Source of the DNA: JBCCSZ01 sp039821145
GTDB lineage: Bacteria > Bacteroidota > Bacteroidia > Chitinophagales > Saprospiraceae
Direction of reading: 5' to 3'
DNA: 64,000 nucleotides
Assembly (NCBI GenBank): GCA_039821145.1
Contig: JBCBOS010000016.1
Span: 1 to 64,000, forward strand
Shown here: in pieces, positions 1 through 10,200 of the stretch
How positions within the stretch are numbered: the first letter of the stretch is position 1
Layout of the letters: every line of letters starts with the position of its first letter
The notes under the pieces: model-generated
Seen by the model: the letters and a program-made list of their open reading frames with translations, nothing else
Told to the model about the DNA's origin: nothing
The model's database searches: none
Made by a program: the position numbers and the translations under genes

Positions 1-7
1 GTATCTC

Positions 8-31
8 ATTTGGCTAACTGTTTAGCCAAAT
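8..31. repeat. Perfect 10-bp stem-loop
   Basis: The arms ATTTGGCTAA (8-17) and TTAGCCAAAT (22-31) are perfectly complementary around a 4-nt loop. The structure lies 16 nt past the stop codon of the truncated integrase reading frame on the minus strand. No T-run follows on either strand, so it is not a classical intrinsic terminator. It could be a recombination site or a degenerate element end. Confidence 0.55.
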
Positions 32-47
32 TTAAGGATTTATAGTT

Positions 48-194
48 TTACCGAATTTCTTTTTCTACATTACTTAGTTCAAATGTTTCTCTTATTCGTT
101 CGCGCTCACCTGTGGTTGGATTGGTTTGATACCATATTATGTACCATCTCTGCTTAGACTTACATAAACGCGCTGGGAGAAAAGGTAGGGGCAT
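48..194 (-). pseudogene. Truncated tyrosine recombinase (integrase) N-terminus
   Basis: ATG at 192-194 opens a 48-codon frame that stops with TAA at 48-50. The peptide contains a WYIIWYQTNPTTGERERIR stretch and then FELSNVEKEIR. This resembles the first beta-strands of the arm-binding domain of Bacteroidota phage-type integrases (pattern WYI.YY..PxTG...R.R..F.LNRI). A full integrase has about 400 residues, and no reading frame continues past the stop in any phase I could follow. The fragment sits beside a tRNA gene, a favoured integration target, so an integrase remnant is the likeliest reading. A genuine 48-residue protein cannot be excluded. Confidence 0.5.
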
Positions 195-286
195 TTTTTT
201 TTTGGATTAGAAACACCCGTGTCAGAAGTGTGTCAGTCCAAAAAAAAGCGTAACTTACTGATAAATAGTCACTTAAATATTATAGG

Positions 287-361
287 TGGGTAATACTGGA
301 TTCGAACCAGTGACCTCCGCCCTGTCAAGGCGGCGCTCTAAACCAACTGAGCTAATTACCC
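287..361 (-). tRNA. tRNA-Val (anticodon GAC)
   Basis: Read on the minus strand, the 7-bp acceptor stem GGGTAAT/ATTACCC closes a standard cloverleaf. The D-loop has AGCTCAGTTGGTTTAGAGC, the anticodon stem CCGCC/GGCGG holds the loop TTGACAG with anticodon GAC, and the T-arm has GGTTCGAATCC. Base 287 gives the discriminator A. CCA is not encoded and must be added after transcription. The anticodon arm is of the same type as enterobacterial tRNA-Val(GAC). Confidence 0.95.
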
Positions 362-459
362 TTTTTGTCAACAGCGGCCTCATCTTTTGTCTTGGCCGGA
401 TGCAAAAGTAGTATTTTTTTGGAGACTGACAAACTTGCCGGGGGGGAAATTGGGGGCAA

Positions 460-1134
460 TCAGAAATGGAGGAGGGAAAAACTGCTCGACAGGGCCGACA
501 GCTCGATCTGTTGGGGGGTGGCCTGTGGGGTTTGGAGGCAAAAGGTAGTGGTGTAGTCGGGATGGAGGGTGAGGGGGTAGAAGTGCCACCACTCATCGAG
601 GGGAGGGAGGAGGTGGCCGCGTTGGCCGTGGAGGTGGACGTTGCGCAGGTCGAGGTTGAGGCCGAGGCCCTTGGCTTTGAGGATGGCTTCTTTCTTGGTC
701 CAAAAATCGTAGAAGCGCTCGGAGGTGGGGTCGTTTTGGAGTTGGGCGTATTCTTCGGGGCGGAGGAAGGTTTGGATGTCCTCGACTTTGAAGGGGCGGC
801 GCTTTTCGACGTCTACGCCAATGGCGCCTTCGTCGGAGATCATGCAGATGACCAGCCGGTCGGAATGGGAAATGTTGAAGTCGAGTTGGGCGTTGAGGAA
901 GAGTTTGCCGTATTGGTTGGCGTACAATTGGTCGAGGCAGTCTTGGGCTTGTTGGAAATGGCGGATGAGGAGGTGGCGCAAGAGGACCTTGCCGAAGAGG
1001 CTGTTGTTTTGGTCTTGCCAGCGGCGAAAGCGCAGGGTCTTTTGTTGCATGGCCGGGGGCAATTGCTGCAGGAATCGCTGGAAGACAAGCGGGCGAAGTT
1101 CTTTTGTGATGTGGGCAAATGCGTAGACTACCAT
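460..1134 (-). CDS. 4'-phosphopantetheinyl transferase (Sfp/AcpT type)
   Basis: A 224-residue protein of the superfamily that moves 4'-phosphopantetheine from CoA to a serine of acyl or peptidyl carrier proteins. Signature motifs are FNISHSD (about 86-92), the metal-binding GVDVEKR (Asp108, Glu110) and FYDFWTKKEAILKAKG (Trp145, Lys147, Glu149), in the family order and with family spacing. Length fits the Sfp group. I chose the ATG at 1132-1134; a TTG at 1188 would add 18 residues that look non-coding. No carrier protein or polyketide/NRPS gene is nearby, so it may serve fatty-acid ACP or a distant pathway. A long antisense reading frame here is only a shadow caused by GC-rich codons. Confidence 0.9.
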   Translation of the reverse strand: MVVYAFAHITKELRPLVFQRFLQQLPPAMQQKTLRFRRWQDQNNSLFGKVLLRHLLIRHFQQAQDCLDQLYANQYGKLFLNAQLDFNISHSDRLVICMISDEGAIGVDVEKRRPFKVEDIQTFLRPEEYAQLQNDPTSERFYDFWTKKEAILKAKGLGLNLDLRNVHLHGQRGHLLPPLDEWWHFYPLTLHPDYTTTFCLQTPQATPQQIELSALSSSFSLLHF

Positions 1135-1278
1135 CGGCTTGGTTTGGTCAAAAGTGGTGGCGACCAAAGGTACACATTTCACAGGCAACTACCTATGAAA
1201 AGAAACGAAGGATGGTTTGCTGTCTGTTGCCAGAGCAGGTCGTTGCTTGGAAAAGAGGTTCATTGTTGTGCGAGACGT

Positions 1279-1353
1279 TCAAAAATTGACTTTGATGAAG
1301 TCATAGTACTCGTACAGCAAGAGCGAGATTAGTATGAATAGTAAAATAATCAT
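1279..1353 (-). CDS. Possible 24-residue hydrophobic peptide
   Basis: ATG at 1351-1353 begins MIILLFILISLLLYEYYDF and the frame stops at 1279-1281. The composition is that of a single membrane helix with a short polar tail. It lies upstream of the phosphopantetheinyl transferase on the same strand. I see no clear ribosome binding site and no homologue, so it may be chance. Confidence 0.2.
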   Translation of the reverse strand: MIILLFILISLLLYEYYDFIKVNF

Positions 1354-1770
1354 TTCGGATGCATTTAGGGTTTAGGGTACTGTCAGGTGGCAGATTGTGT
1401 GGATGGACCGGAGTCCGGGCTGGTGTATGCCAGCTGGTCATAGGTAATAGCGCATTGCAGGATAGCTAGCTTTCCGGAAGGGATTCGTTCTCTGTTTCCG
1501 TTGTTATTATAATGTGTCAAAAGGCAAAAACGTTCCCTGTCATTTTGCAAAAAAGTACAAAAACCAGCAAAAATTTCCCTGCAAGAGCGTCTAGCCGACA
1601 GCTTGTTGGTAGAAGGTGGGGATTGGCATTGGTGAATGAAGGGGCCATTCCAATGAGTACATGCATGTACAAACAAGGCATTGACCATTTTTTTGCCGTC
1701 CACATCGAGAGAATGCCCATAATCTGTGAGGAGTTTTTGTTTTGTTGTAGACAAGCCCTATTTTGAGCGG
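1354..1770. other. Intergenic region without a supported gene
   Basis: This stretch separates the phosphopantetheinyl transferase side from the HD-domain gene. Reading frames on both strands have atypical composition and no recognisable motif. No hairpin or clear promoter was found. Confidence 0.5.
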
Positions 1771-2949
1771 ATGAATCAGGCAGAAATCGCAGAGAAATGC
1801 ATCCAGTTTGTCCGAAAACTGTTGACGGATTCCCTGTCGGAAGACTTTCAGTACCACAATTTGGAGCACACCCTGAGTGTCAAATACTATTGTGAGGCTT
1901 TTGGCAAGGCCATGGAGGTGTCTGAGCAAGAGCTGTTTCGGCTTCGGATCGCTGCCCTGTTTCACGACACAGGTTACACCCGCACCTACGAACAACACGA
2001 GCAAGCCAGTCAGGACATTGCGCGCGAAACCCTAGCGCCGATGGGACTTGAGGAAACAGAAATCAACGCCATCTGTCAGCTCATCGAAGCCACCATCTTG
2101 TTTCGACCGCCCAGCAACTTACTGGAGCAAATCATCAAAGATGCCGATCTCAACAATGTGGGAAGCGAAGCCTTCCAGGCCAGTAGCAACAAACTGCGGC
2201 ACGAATGGAAGGTATTTCTCAAGGAGGAATACGACGAAGAGGGCTGGGCAAAGAATACCCTCCAATTTTTACAAGAGCACCAATTCTATACCCCTGTTGC
2301 GCAAGACAAATTTGGTCAACACAAAAAGCGCAACCTGAAAAAGCTCGAAAAGCAGCTCAAAAAAATCATGAAAGCAAAAGAGAAAGAGGCCAAGAAAAAG
2401 GAAGGTGGGCCCATTACCAACAGCCGTACCGCCCAGATGATGTTCAAGACGTCTTTGAGAAACCACATCGATCTGACCAACATTGCCGACAACAAGGCCA
2501 ACATGATGCTGAGCATCAACGCCATCGTCATCTCCATCACCATGCCGCTGCTGGCCTCCAACATCGAGGGCAATGCCTTTTTGCTGATCCCCACCAGCAT
2601 CCTGCTGATCACCAGCGTACTGTCCATCATCTACGCCACCCTGGCCACCCGCCCCATTCGAATGAACGGCATGACCAATCTGGAAAATGTCCGACAAGGA
2701 AAAAGCAATCTGTTCTTCTTTGGAAATTTTTTCAAAATGAGCAACGACAGCTACCACCAAGGCATTCAGGAAGTCGTCGAAAACAACGACTTGCTGGAAC
2801 ACACCATCGTCAATGATCTATTTTTTCTGGGAAAAGCACTGGGCGAGAAATACAACCAATTGCGCATTTGCTACAGCGTCTTTATGGTCGGCATTACCCT
2901 GACCGTCATCGCTTTTGCAGTGAGCTTTTTCTATGCACAAAGTCTGTAA
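1771..2949 (+). CDS. HD phosphohydrolase fused to Pycsar-type (PycTM/DUF5706) membrane domain
   Basis: A 392-residue fusion. Residues 1-180 form an HD metal-dependent phosphohydrolase: YHNLEH (His29, His33), LFHDTGY (His65, Asp66) and DADLN (Asp124). A lysine-rich linker (about 185-212) leads to FKTSLRNHIDLTNIADNKAN (about 225-244), the hallmark of the DUF5706/PycTM family, then two adjacent membrane helices (about 245-295) and a last one near 365-387. PycTM proteins are membrane effectors of Pycsar anti-phage systems. Here no cyclase is adjacent and the HD domain could instead hydrolyse a nucleotide signal, so defence is not established. Start chosen at ATG 1771. The in-frame upstream 15 codons look non-coding. 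Confidence 0.85.
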   Translation: MNQAEIAEKCIQFVRKLLTDSLSEDFQYHNLEHTLSVKYYCEAFGKAMEVSEQELFRLRIAALFHDTGYTRTYEQHEQASQDIARETLAPMGLEETEINAICQLIEATILFRPPSNLLEQIIKDADLNNVGSEAFQASSNKLRHEWKVFLKEEYDEEGWAKNTLQFLQEHQFYTPVAQDKFGQHKKRNLKKLEKQLKKIMKAKEKEAKKKEGGPITNSRTAQMMFKTSLRNHIDLTNIADNKANMMLSINAIVISITMPLLASNIEGNAFLLIPTSILLITSVLSIIYATLATRPIRMNGMTNLENVRQGKSNLFFFGNFFKMSNDSYHQGIQEVVENNDLLEHTIVNDLFFLGKALGEKYNQLRICYSVFMVGITLTVIAFAVSFFYAQSL

Positions 2950-2953
2950 AAAT

Positions 2954-3958
2954 CTAGCGATCGCAATCTCTAGGAGGGGAGACGAAAATTCCAAATTGTA
3001 AAAAAGGACCGGAAGAAGGATTGGCAGTGACCACATTGCGTTGCCTGACGGGCGTGATTTGATCGAATCGACTGGTCAAATTGCGCGCATAGCCCCCTCG
3101 CACTTCACACCACACCCAATTGGACAATTGCTGCTTGAACTCGGCTGCCAACTGAATCTCTGCACTCCGCATGTGGTAGATGTTTTGCGTCGCAGCACTG
3201 CCCTCCAACACATCGATGGAATAGGACCGACTGTTGAACTGAGCACCAAAAAGGACCATGTTTTTGCGAGAGATGTTGTAGCGCATGTCGATCTTGACCG
3301 GAAGGACAGATTCAAGTCCCCAGCGATCATTGAAGGTTTTGTTGTACATGAGAAAAGGATACAATGCCGTGCGGCGAAACCCTTTGCTGAACATGGCTCC
3401 AAATCCCCATTCGGTATCCGCCCGCTTTTTGTAGCCCACCAATACGGCCCCCCGGTAAATGGCGTAGCGATTTTCGAAGCTGATCAAGTTGTCGTAATCG
3501 CCATTGTAAGAAGCCTCTAGTTTGAGGGTGGCGTAGTAGCGGCTGTTGATGGATTTGAGGAAGTAGGCAGCAATCCGAGAAGTTTTCAAAGACACATCGT
3601 TGATGCTGGTGAAAATCTCTGTCGGTCGCCCCTCGATCTGGCTGAATTCGTACTCCTCCCTCATGTGCGCCCCACCGATCAAGAATTTGAACCCATCCTT
3701 GTTGATGATCGGAATTTTGAGCTTGAAGTTGAGGCGGTCGTTGATCCCGGCCCGGCTCTTGGCAGAGGTTTCTTCTGAATTGGTGGTAAAGTCGAATTGT
3801 GGACGAGCAAAGTAAGAGATGAGCAGGCCTTTTCCCGGCGATTTGTTGGTCACACCTGGCTTGCAAAAACTTTCAGCCATGGGTGTGAGGACCAATTCCT
3901 GGGCCAGGAGGGAAGTAGACAAGGACAATCCTACAATCAGCAAGGCGACAACTCTCAT
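2954..3958 (-). CDS. Outer-membrane beta-barrel-like protein (DUF6268-like)
   Basis: A 334-residue exported protein. The signal peptide starts MRVVALLIVGLSLSTSLLAQ and the rest alternates aromatic and polar residues in short strands, ending with Phe-rich strands (LQFGIFV), as in outer-membrane barrels. It resembles the DUF6268 outer-membrane family of Bacteroidota, but I assign that from overall look only. The ATG at 3958 gives a clean signal peptide; a TTG at 3994 would add 12 residues. It converges with the HD gene, whose stop lies 4 nt away. Substrate or role is unknown. Confidence 0.65.
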   Translation of the reverse strand: MRVVALLIVGLSLSTSLLAQELVLTPMAESFCKPGVTNKSPGKGLLISYFARPQFDFTTNSEETSAKSRAGINDRLNFKLKIPIINKDGFKFLIGGAHMREEYEFSQIEGRPTEIFTSINDVSLKTSRIAAYFLKSINSRYYATLKLEASYNGDYDNLISFENRYAIYRGAVLVGYKKRADTEWGFGAMFSKGFRRTALYPFLMYNKTFNDRWGLESVLPVKIDMRYNISRKNMVLFGAQFNSRSYSIDVLEGSAATQNIYHMRSAEIQLAAEFKQQLSNWVWCEVRGGYARNLTSRFDQITPVRQRNVVTANPSSGPFLQFGIFVSPPRDCDR

Positions 3959-4300
3959 ACTTGTGGGTTTAAACAGGTTTTTCGATGAATGCAAAGGTGT
4001 AAATCTACTTTTATCCGATGTGATTTTAAAGATAAGGAAATTGATGCGTTTCTACTGCTGGAGAATTGTCAAGACAGATATTACAACGACCCTTTTCTTT
4101 CATTTGTTTTTGGAGGAACCACAAAAACAGCTCCAATCAACGGAAATGCATTCATTTTCTGACAACTCGCCGGCTTCTCTCCACAGGCCCCTTCTCTCCT
4201 CCCCTTTTCCACCAGCCTGGACTTTGTAGACGAATGCAATTCCCAATTGGTAACAAAATTTGAGCTGTCAGTCGTGATTTTGGTGGGCAAACCGTCACAT
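3959..4300. other. Intergenic region
   Basis: AT-rich sequence upstream of the barrel gene and downstream of the GAF-domain gene. No gene, tRNA or clear terminator was found. Confidence 0.5.
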
Positions 4301-6697
4301 TCAGTTGCCACCACCCTGCTTGGTGACAGTAATTCGCAGGGCCTTCATCCCGTGTACGCCTTGCATGTCTGACAAGGTCAAATCTTCCACTTCTCCACTG
4401 ATCAAGCCCTTTCGACGCAGGAACTCGATGTAGCCCAAATACTCCTCCTGATCACTTTCCTGTGCATAGGCGATGGCCACTTTTCCACTTGTCGTCAGTC
4501 GTTCATCGGTCCCCTTGATGAGGGCCTTGTCGATGCGTTTTTTCATGATGGCGTAGCGGATGTTGAGGGCACCGTCTACGTCAAATTGTTTTTCATCCAT
4601 CCGAAAGCGAATCGTCAGTGGGGTACTTTGGACCAAAATGAGTTGGGCAGTTGTCATCTGGACTGGCAAGTCCGGGCAAAGTCGCTGCAGTTTTTGGGTG
4701 AGCTTGCACATGGTGATGAGCTGCCAGAGGCGCAGGTTGCGCAGGTGGGAATAATCAAAATGTCCCTCCCGGAGCAGGGATTGTCCTACGAGGATGTCGT
4801 ACTGAATGCCGTCCGTGCGGTATTTTTCAAAGTAGTGGGGAATCATCCCCTGTGTGATTTTCTCTTGCTCTTCCAAATAATCGGAAACCAGCTCATTGAT
4901 CATGTCGACACTGTATTCATAGTCGCGGCGCTGCTGATAGATGACGCCTGCCACAGAGTCGAGCTTGTCAAAATAGGCTTCGATGGCCTCGTTCAGGGCG
5001 GGATGATCCCCTTGCAGTTGACGCAAAAAAGGATGGATGTCTTTTCGCAAAAAGGCCGTCACCCGAAACTCGTCATTGGGACTGATCCCCTTTCGGAAAC
5101 TGGCCAACTCCATTTCGAGTCGCATCATGTATTGATCGAGCAGGGGAAACTGAATCTGTCCTCGGTAGTGTTCAAACAGTTGTCGGATCAGGCGCAAATT
5201 GTCCATCAAATCCTTTTGGGTCGCCGTGTTGCGCACCCGCGTAGAGCCCACAATGTCCGCCTGCCCAAAGAGTGGATACACGTCCTCGAAGATGATGGGC
5301 TCTGGACTGACTTTGCCTTCCTGATGCTCCAGTTTTTCCAGGTAATTGAAGGCCTTTTCCACAAATTTCCATTCGACACTCGGGTGGAGCGACGTATATT
5401 TTTCCCGGATGATGGTCTCGATCATTCCATCGATCTCTTCCCGGCTCCGCTTCATGGCCAAGCGAAACAAGGGCTGAATCTCTTCCAATTTCAAGGCCCG
5501 GAAACTGTTCAGGTCGTAGGGGTTGGGGGAGGCCAACTCCAGCATTCCAATGACATCGTCTTTTTTGTCCAACAAGGGTACCAACATGATGCTTCGAATC
5601 CCTTTGTGGAGCAAGAATACTTCCAGTGGACTGGCATCTGTAGCCTTTTGCAAGTCCTCCACGATCAATTCCTTGCGCGCCCGGCAGGCCTGCTCATAAA
5701 TGGACCCACTGAAAGAGTCACTGAGCAAATCATCCACCTTGTCAGCCAGCAAACTGTGCCGGATCTTGTAGCGATGGGCTGAGTTGGATCGCAGGGGAAA
5801 GTCGATGGCGGTGAGTCCCAATTGCAGTTGTGGCAGGTTGAAAATGGCCCGCAAGTGCCGTTGCAAGACCTGGACATTGGCCTGGGTCATCACCGCATTT
5901 TTTTCCAACAATCGGTAGCGAAGGCGAGAAAGAGACTCCACCTCTGTCACGTCGATCAAATTGATGGTGACCAAGCCGTGAAACTCAAAGTTCTCTGGTG
6001 GGATGTGCTCCAACCACAAATTCCTGTCATGGGGTCGACTGATGAGCAGGTTGATGGTTTCCTGGCTGATGGCTTTGAGCGGCTTGAGCTTTTTGATCTC
6101 TACAAACTCGTTGTTGACCACTCCTTTGAAGTGCGTCTCCAAGTCGCTGTCATCCAGCTTGATGCTGAAAATGAAAGGCCGCTCGATGCGGATGTTTTGA
6201 CCGTAGAACGTATTGAGCACCATGGCACAACTTCGGACGACCAAGATATTGCGGGCAAAATCTGGATCACTGTTGATGCGCACGCTGACCGATTCCTGTT
6301 CGAGGGCTTTGCGCATGGTGGGTGTCTGGTAAAACCCGATGAGGCTAAAGGGTTTGCCCACCTGCATCATGAGGTTTTCGCGATAGGCAGTCGGCAAGAC
6401 TCCTGCCAGGATGAGCTCCACAAACTTGCGGTGTTGGATGAGCAGTTCGTAATCGTCGATGGGCGTCAAAAACTCTAGGCAATCGTCCAGCTTTCGCACG
6501 ATCTCTCGGGCCATCAATCGCTCGCCCTGGTCTGGGCTGTTGACGCGAGCTTTCCAGAAATTGATCAGGGGCACGAAGCTCAAGCGAGAATTCATGGGCA
6601 GGTCCTCCAATCCCGAACCATTCAGGAATGCGTCAAGTCCCATTCTCTTCTCTCTTTTCGTCGAACCGTCTGTCTGCTGATTTGTGAACTGCTTCAT
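4301..6697 (-). CDS. Large GAF-domain protein of unknown function
   Basis: A 798-residue soluble protein without signal peptide or membrane helix. A central stretch (about residues 320-430, around EQACRARKELIVEDLQKA and IRSIMLVPLLDKKDDVIGML) has the look of a GAF small-molecule-binding fold. The flanks are helical, and no kinase, cyclase or DNA-binding module is visible. Proteins with this layout occur widely in Bacteroidota as GAF-domain proteins without assigned function. ATG at 6697 was chosen over a TTG 33 nt upstream. It stands alone, with no co-directional neighbour close by. Confidence 0.7.
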   Translation of the reverse strand: MKQFTNQQTDGSTKREKRMGLDAFLNGSGLEDLPMNSRLSFVPLINFWKARVNSPDQGERLMAREIVRKLDDCLEFLTPIDDYELLIQHRKFVELILAGVLPTAYRENLMMQVGKPFSLIGFYQTPTMRKALEQESVSVRINSDPDFARNILVVRSCAMVLNTFYGQNIRIERPFIFSIKLDDSDLETHFKGVVNNEFVEIKKLKPLKAISQETINLLISRPHDRNLWLEHIPPENFEFHGLVTINLIDVTEVESLSRLRYRLLEKNAVMTQANVQVLQRHLRAIFNLPQLQLGLTAIDFPLRSNSAHRYKIRHSLLADKVDDLLSDSFSGSIYEQACRARKELIVEDLQKATDASPLEVFLLHKGIRSIMLVPLLDKKDDVIGMLELASPNPYDLNSFRALKLEEIQPLFRLAMKRSREEIDGMIETIIREKYTSLHPSVEWKFVEKAFNYLEKLEHQEGKVSPEPIIFEDVYPLFGQADIVGSTRVRNTATQKDLMDNLRLIRQLFEHYRGQIQFPLLDQYMMRLEMELASFRKGISPNDEFRVTAFLRKDIHPFLRQLQGDHPALNEAIEAYFDKLDSVAGVIYQQRRDYEYSVDMINELVSDYLEEQEKITQGMIPHYFEKYRTDGIQYDILVGQSLLREGHFDYSHLRNLRLWQLITMCKLTQKLQRLCPDLPVQMTTAQLILVQSTPLTIRFRMDEKQFDVDGALNIRYAIMKKRIDKALIKGTDERLTTSGKVAIAYAQESDQEEYLGYIEFLRRKGLISGEVEDLTLSDMQGVHGMKALRITVTKQGGGN

Positions 6698-7264
6698 GTG
6701 GCGGAGGATGGCCGTCTTTGTGAGCTGCAAAGATACGCTTTTTATGCATCCCTCTGATGGCCGGGCGGTAGATTTGAAAAATTAATGTGCGAGGGGAGAG
6801 AGAGCAGTTGCTTTGGGAAGAGAGAGTAGATTCGGACCGTGTCAAAAGCTGAAAAACAGCACAAAAGAGACAAAATTTAACAAATCATATAATTTATCAT
6901 AAATGAAAAACAATCAGTGTATCATACTGATCTACAAGGTCCATCCCATGTAAAATAAAAAAATGTAAAACTTTAACACTTTTATTTATGGAATTTGGGG
7001 GGGTGCCGTGTCCTATTACCGCACCAGATCGACTTTCCGGGCTGCGCAGGCGGGAAGGCCGACGATCAACTGGGCATCCATTGTGAGCACATCCGCTCAG
7101 GTTTGGGTTGGCGGAGCCATGCTGAGGTGTGGCTGCAACAAGGGGCAGGCTTTTGGGGCTTGCCAAAGTGGGTGGGCCCACCCATTTTACCCCCCCTCCA
7201 TCTTCTTCTCAACGCCCACCAATAACACTTCACTTACAAACTACTCCTCCCAACACTCCTCTCC
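6698..7264. other. Intergenic region with a GC-rich island
   Basis: Bases about 6995-7210 are much richer in G and C than the AT-rich flanks and contain runs such as GGGGGGG and CCCCCCC and the palindrome GTGGGCCCAC. No reading frame here has convincing protein character. It may be an old repeat or the residue of an inserted element. Confidence 0.4.
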
Positions 7265-10200
7265 CTAAAACCCAAATCCTATCCCCACCGTAAACCGCTG
7301 GTCTTCCTCACTGATGAACAAATTGGTCGAAATGACAATGAAATCAATCGGTGCAATCCAAATCCCTCCACCATATGAGCTGTGCCAATTATCGCCCTCT
7401 TCTCCATCCAACCACACCCTGCCATAATCGAATCCCCCCAACACCCCAAGGGAAAATGGCAACACACTATTGTCTATGTTGAACAGCTTCAGCCGCAAAT
7501 CTGTATTGTGGAAAAAGCTGCTGCCACCATAAAATCGCTCGCCCCGAAAACCACGCATGTTGGTGCGACCTCCCAACACATGGGCTTGGTGAAAGGGGAA
7601 ATCCCCAAAGTTGTGCCCCCCTCCTATCCGGGTGGCCAACACGATGCGGTCCTTGGGCGTAAAACTCTGGTAAATGGTCAGGCTTCCCTGCAGACGGGCA
7701 AAACTGATGTCACTATCCGCCAAGTCTGTCTTCCATTCAATCCCCGACAAGAAGCTGATGCCGCGAGTGGTCATTTGCAAATTGTCCAGGTTTTCGTAGT
7801 TGAAGCGCACATCCACCCCACCGTAGTTGCGACTTTCAAAGACCTGATCAGGCAAGTTGGCCGCATCCGAGACAATGAAGCGATCATCGGTATCTTCTAC
7901 CTTGATGCGCTCCAAAACCGGCCCAATGATGAAGCTCCCACTCCCCGCTGCAATGCGCTTTTTGAAAGACGGATTGAGGCGATACAAGCTCTTGCGGACC
8001 CGATAAAAGTTGATCGACCGTTCCTCGTCTCGCATGCTCTCATTGCCAAGTCCAAAGAAGTTGACAACATATTGTGGAGCCTGCAACTGCACATCCAACA
8101 AGAAATCCCACTTGCCAAAGGTCTCCAAATAATCTCCCAGATAGGCGATGTTGTAGGCGCCCGTTGCAAAGGCAAATTGACCGTTGAGCTGGTGAATCTG
8201 ACCGTAAGGCGATTTCTTGAATTTGTAGTTGATGAAGGTCATATTGGTCCCCAAAAACAGGCCGTCATCGGGGTTGAATCCAAGGATGGGAAAGGGCATC
8301 ACAAAGTCGTATTCGTAGTGATAGTCCTTGCGGTTGTAGATGTTTAGCTCCCGGTTGTTGGATCGTCGGTCGCGACCTTCTTGTCCCAAGTCGAGCTCAT
8401 TGCCTTTGTCCATGCTGTCGTACACCCAGGTTTTCTTGCTCCCGCCAGAGACCTTGGATCGATCCACCACCTCATCGTCATCCAAGCCTCCGATGATGCG
8501 CACCAGTATGCCTTTGTCCACCGACCCACTGATTTCGAAGTAGTCGTCGTCATTCATTCCAAAAAGGGCCACATCCTTGGTCTCTGCAGTCAAGAAGGTC
8601 CGATCGTAGTAAAGCGATTTCTTTTCCCGCTTCTTATTGGTCTCGTAAATCCGCACGCGCATCTTGTTGTCATCCAGGCGCTCGATCAGAAAATAATCTC
8701 GGTCATTGGTACCGGCCACATGCACCTCTCGGGCCAGCAATTCATAGTGGGCACGGGCAATGTCTAGCAGATTGTCACGGCGGTACTTGACAATTTCTTG
8801 CAGTCGCTTGCTCTGCTCCCGAGCTGGTTCCGGCCAAACGGCAAAGGCCTTTTCCACGACTTCATCCGTCAGTTTTTCTTGAATGGCGCGGACCTCCTTT
8901 GCCCAATCTTCCCACTCCATGGCATTCATAAAGGTCTTGTCAAACTGGCGGGCATTGTAGTTGGCCCATTTGGCATTGCCGGGATCCTCTCGGTATTCTT
9001 TGAGTTGTTTGAGAAACGGCAGGGTCAAGCGTGCGACTCCGGTAAACAGGCCGTCGTATTTGGAAAAGGGCTGGTCTCGATCGCGGGGGATGGGTCGGTA
9101 GGTTTTGATATCACCGTCCTTGAAAACAGCCCAGCGCCACTGGTCGTCATGCCGATCCCAATCACCAATGACCATGTCAAACAAACGGGATTTAACCACC
9201 CAATTTTGATCAATTCGGTGATTGTGGTTCTTGGCCAGCTTTTCGGTCACATCCGGGGTGCTGATGAATTTTTCTGGCTGTCCAAAGCTCGTCCTGTCTT
9301 CCCAACCGTCTGACGGACGCTCCTCCAACAGGTACACCCCACCGCCAAAGATGTCGTTGTACACTCCCAATGCTGGTTGCTTGGCCATGTAATAAAGGCG
9401 AGGATTGGTGTGGTATACGTTCACCGCATCGGCCATGACCGGGACAGCCAGTGCCGCAAAGGGGTGGGTTGACAAAAAGTTGTCTTCCACAATGGACTGG
9501 GCTGCCGTGATTTTGTTGAAGGGATATGGGATGAATCGCGAAGCATCTTTGGTCATGGAGCGCAGCGACCACTGGCGCCCTTTGGCATCCTTGAGGCGGA
9601 GCGAGTTGGTTTGGTTTCCACCACCGCGTTTGACCGGAGTCATGCCCCCCTCGTGGGTTGCCAAATCAAGCACTTCAAATCGATAGTCTGGCAAGTACAA
9701 ATCTCGGTAGTGAGCACCCAGCAATACATTGTGTACCCCTCCCTTTTTGTCAACCTTGGTGGTCAATACCTTGCTCATTTTCTCAGTTTGCTTTTGCTCA
9801 TATTCGGGAAAATCAGTCGGGGCACTGTATTCCAAACTCTTCAAGGCTCCCCTGATTTTTTTGCGATAGACCAACTTGCCATCCACATTCTCCTCGTCGG
9901 TTGTCCAAAATTCTACCCAGGCAGAACCGTCTTTGTAAAACTTCAGCTGCGAAAAGCCTGGATGGCCATAGGCGAAGTGGGCACCATTGCCCAGGCGCGT
10001 CGGACTCTTTTTGGAACCCGAACCGCTCACGACAAATGCCTGGTTGTCGTTTTCGAAGTACTGCAAACTGTGTTCGTGGCCAGAGGCAAAGATGAAATTT
10101 CCATTTTTCTTGGCAGCAGCCATGATGGTTTCTTTCATGTCTTTGTAGGACTGATGGGCAACGTCCTGACGAGAGCCAACCACTCCTCGAAGAAAAGAGA

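Noticed and set aside
466..1332. Long plus-strand frame of 288 codons opposite the phosphopantetheinyl transferase
   Set aside because: Low-complexity Gly/Val/Glu-rich composition mirrors codon use of the real gene on the other strand, whose family motifs are unmistakable.
4586..5782. Plus-strand frame of 398 codons opposite the GAF protein
   Set aside because: Shadow frame; His/Val/Gln-rich without domains.
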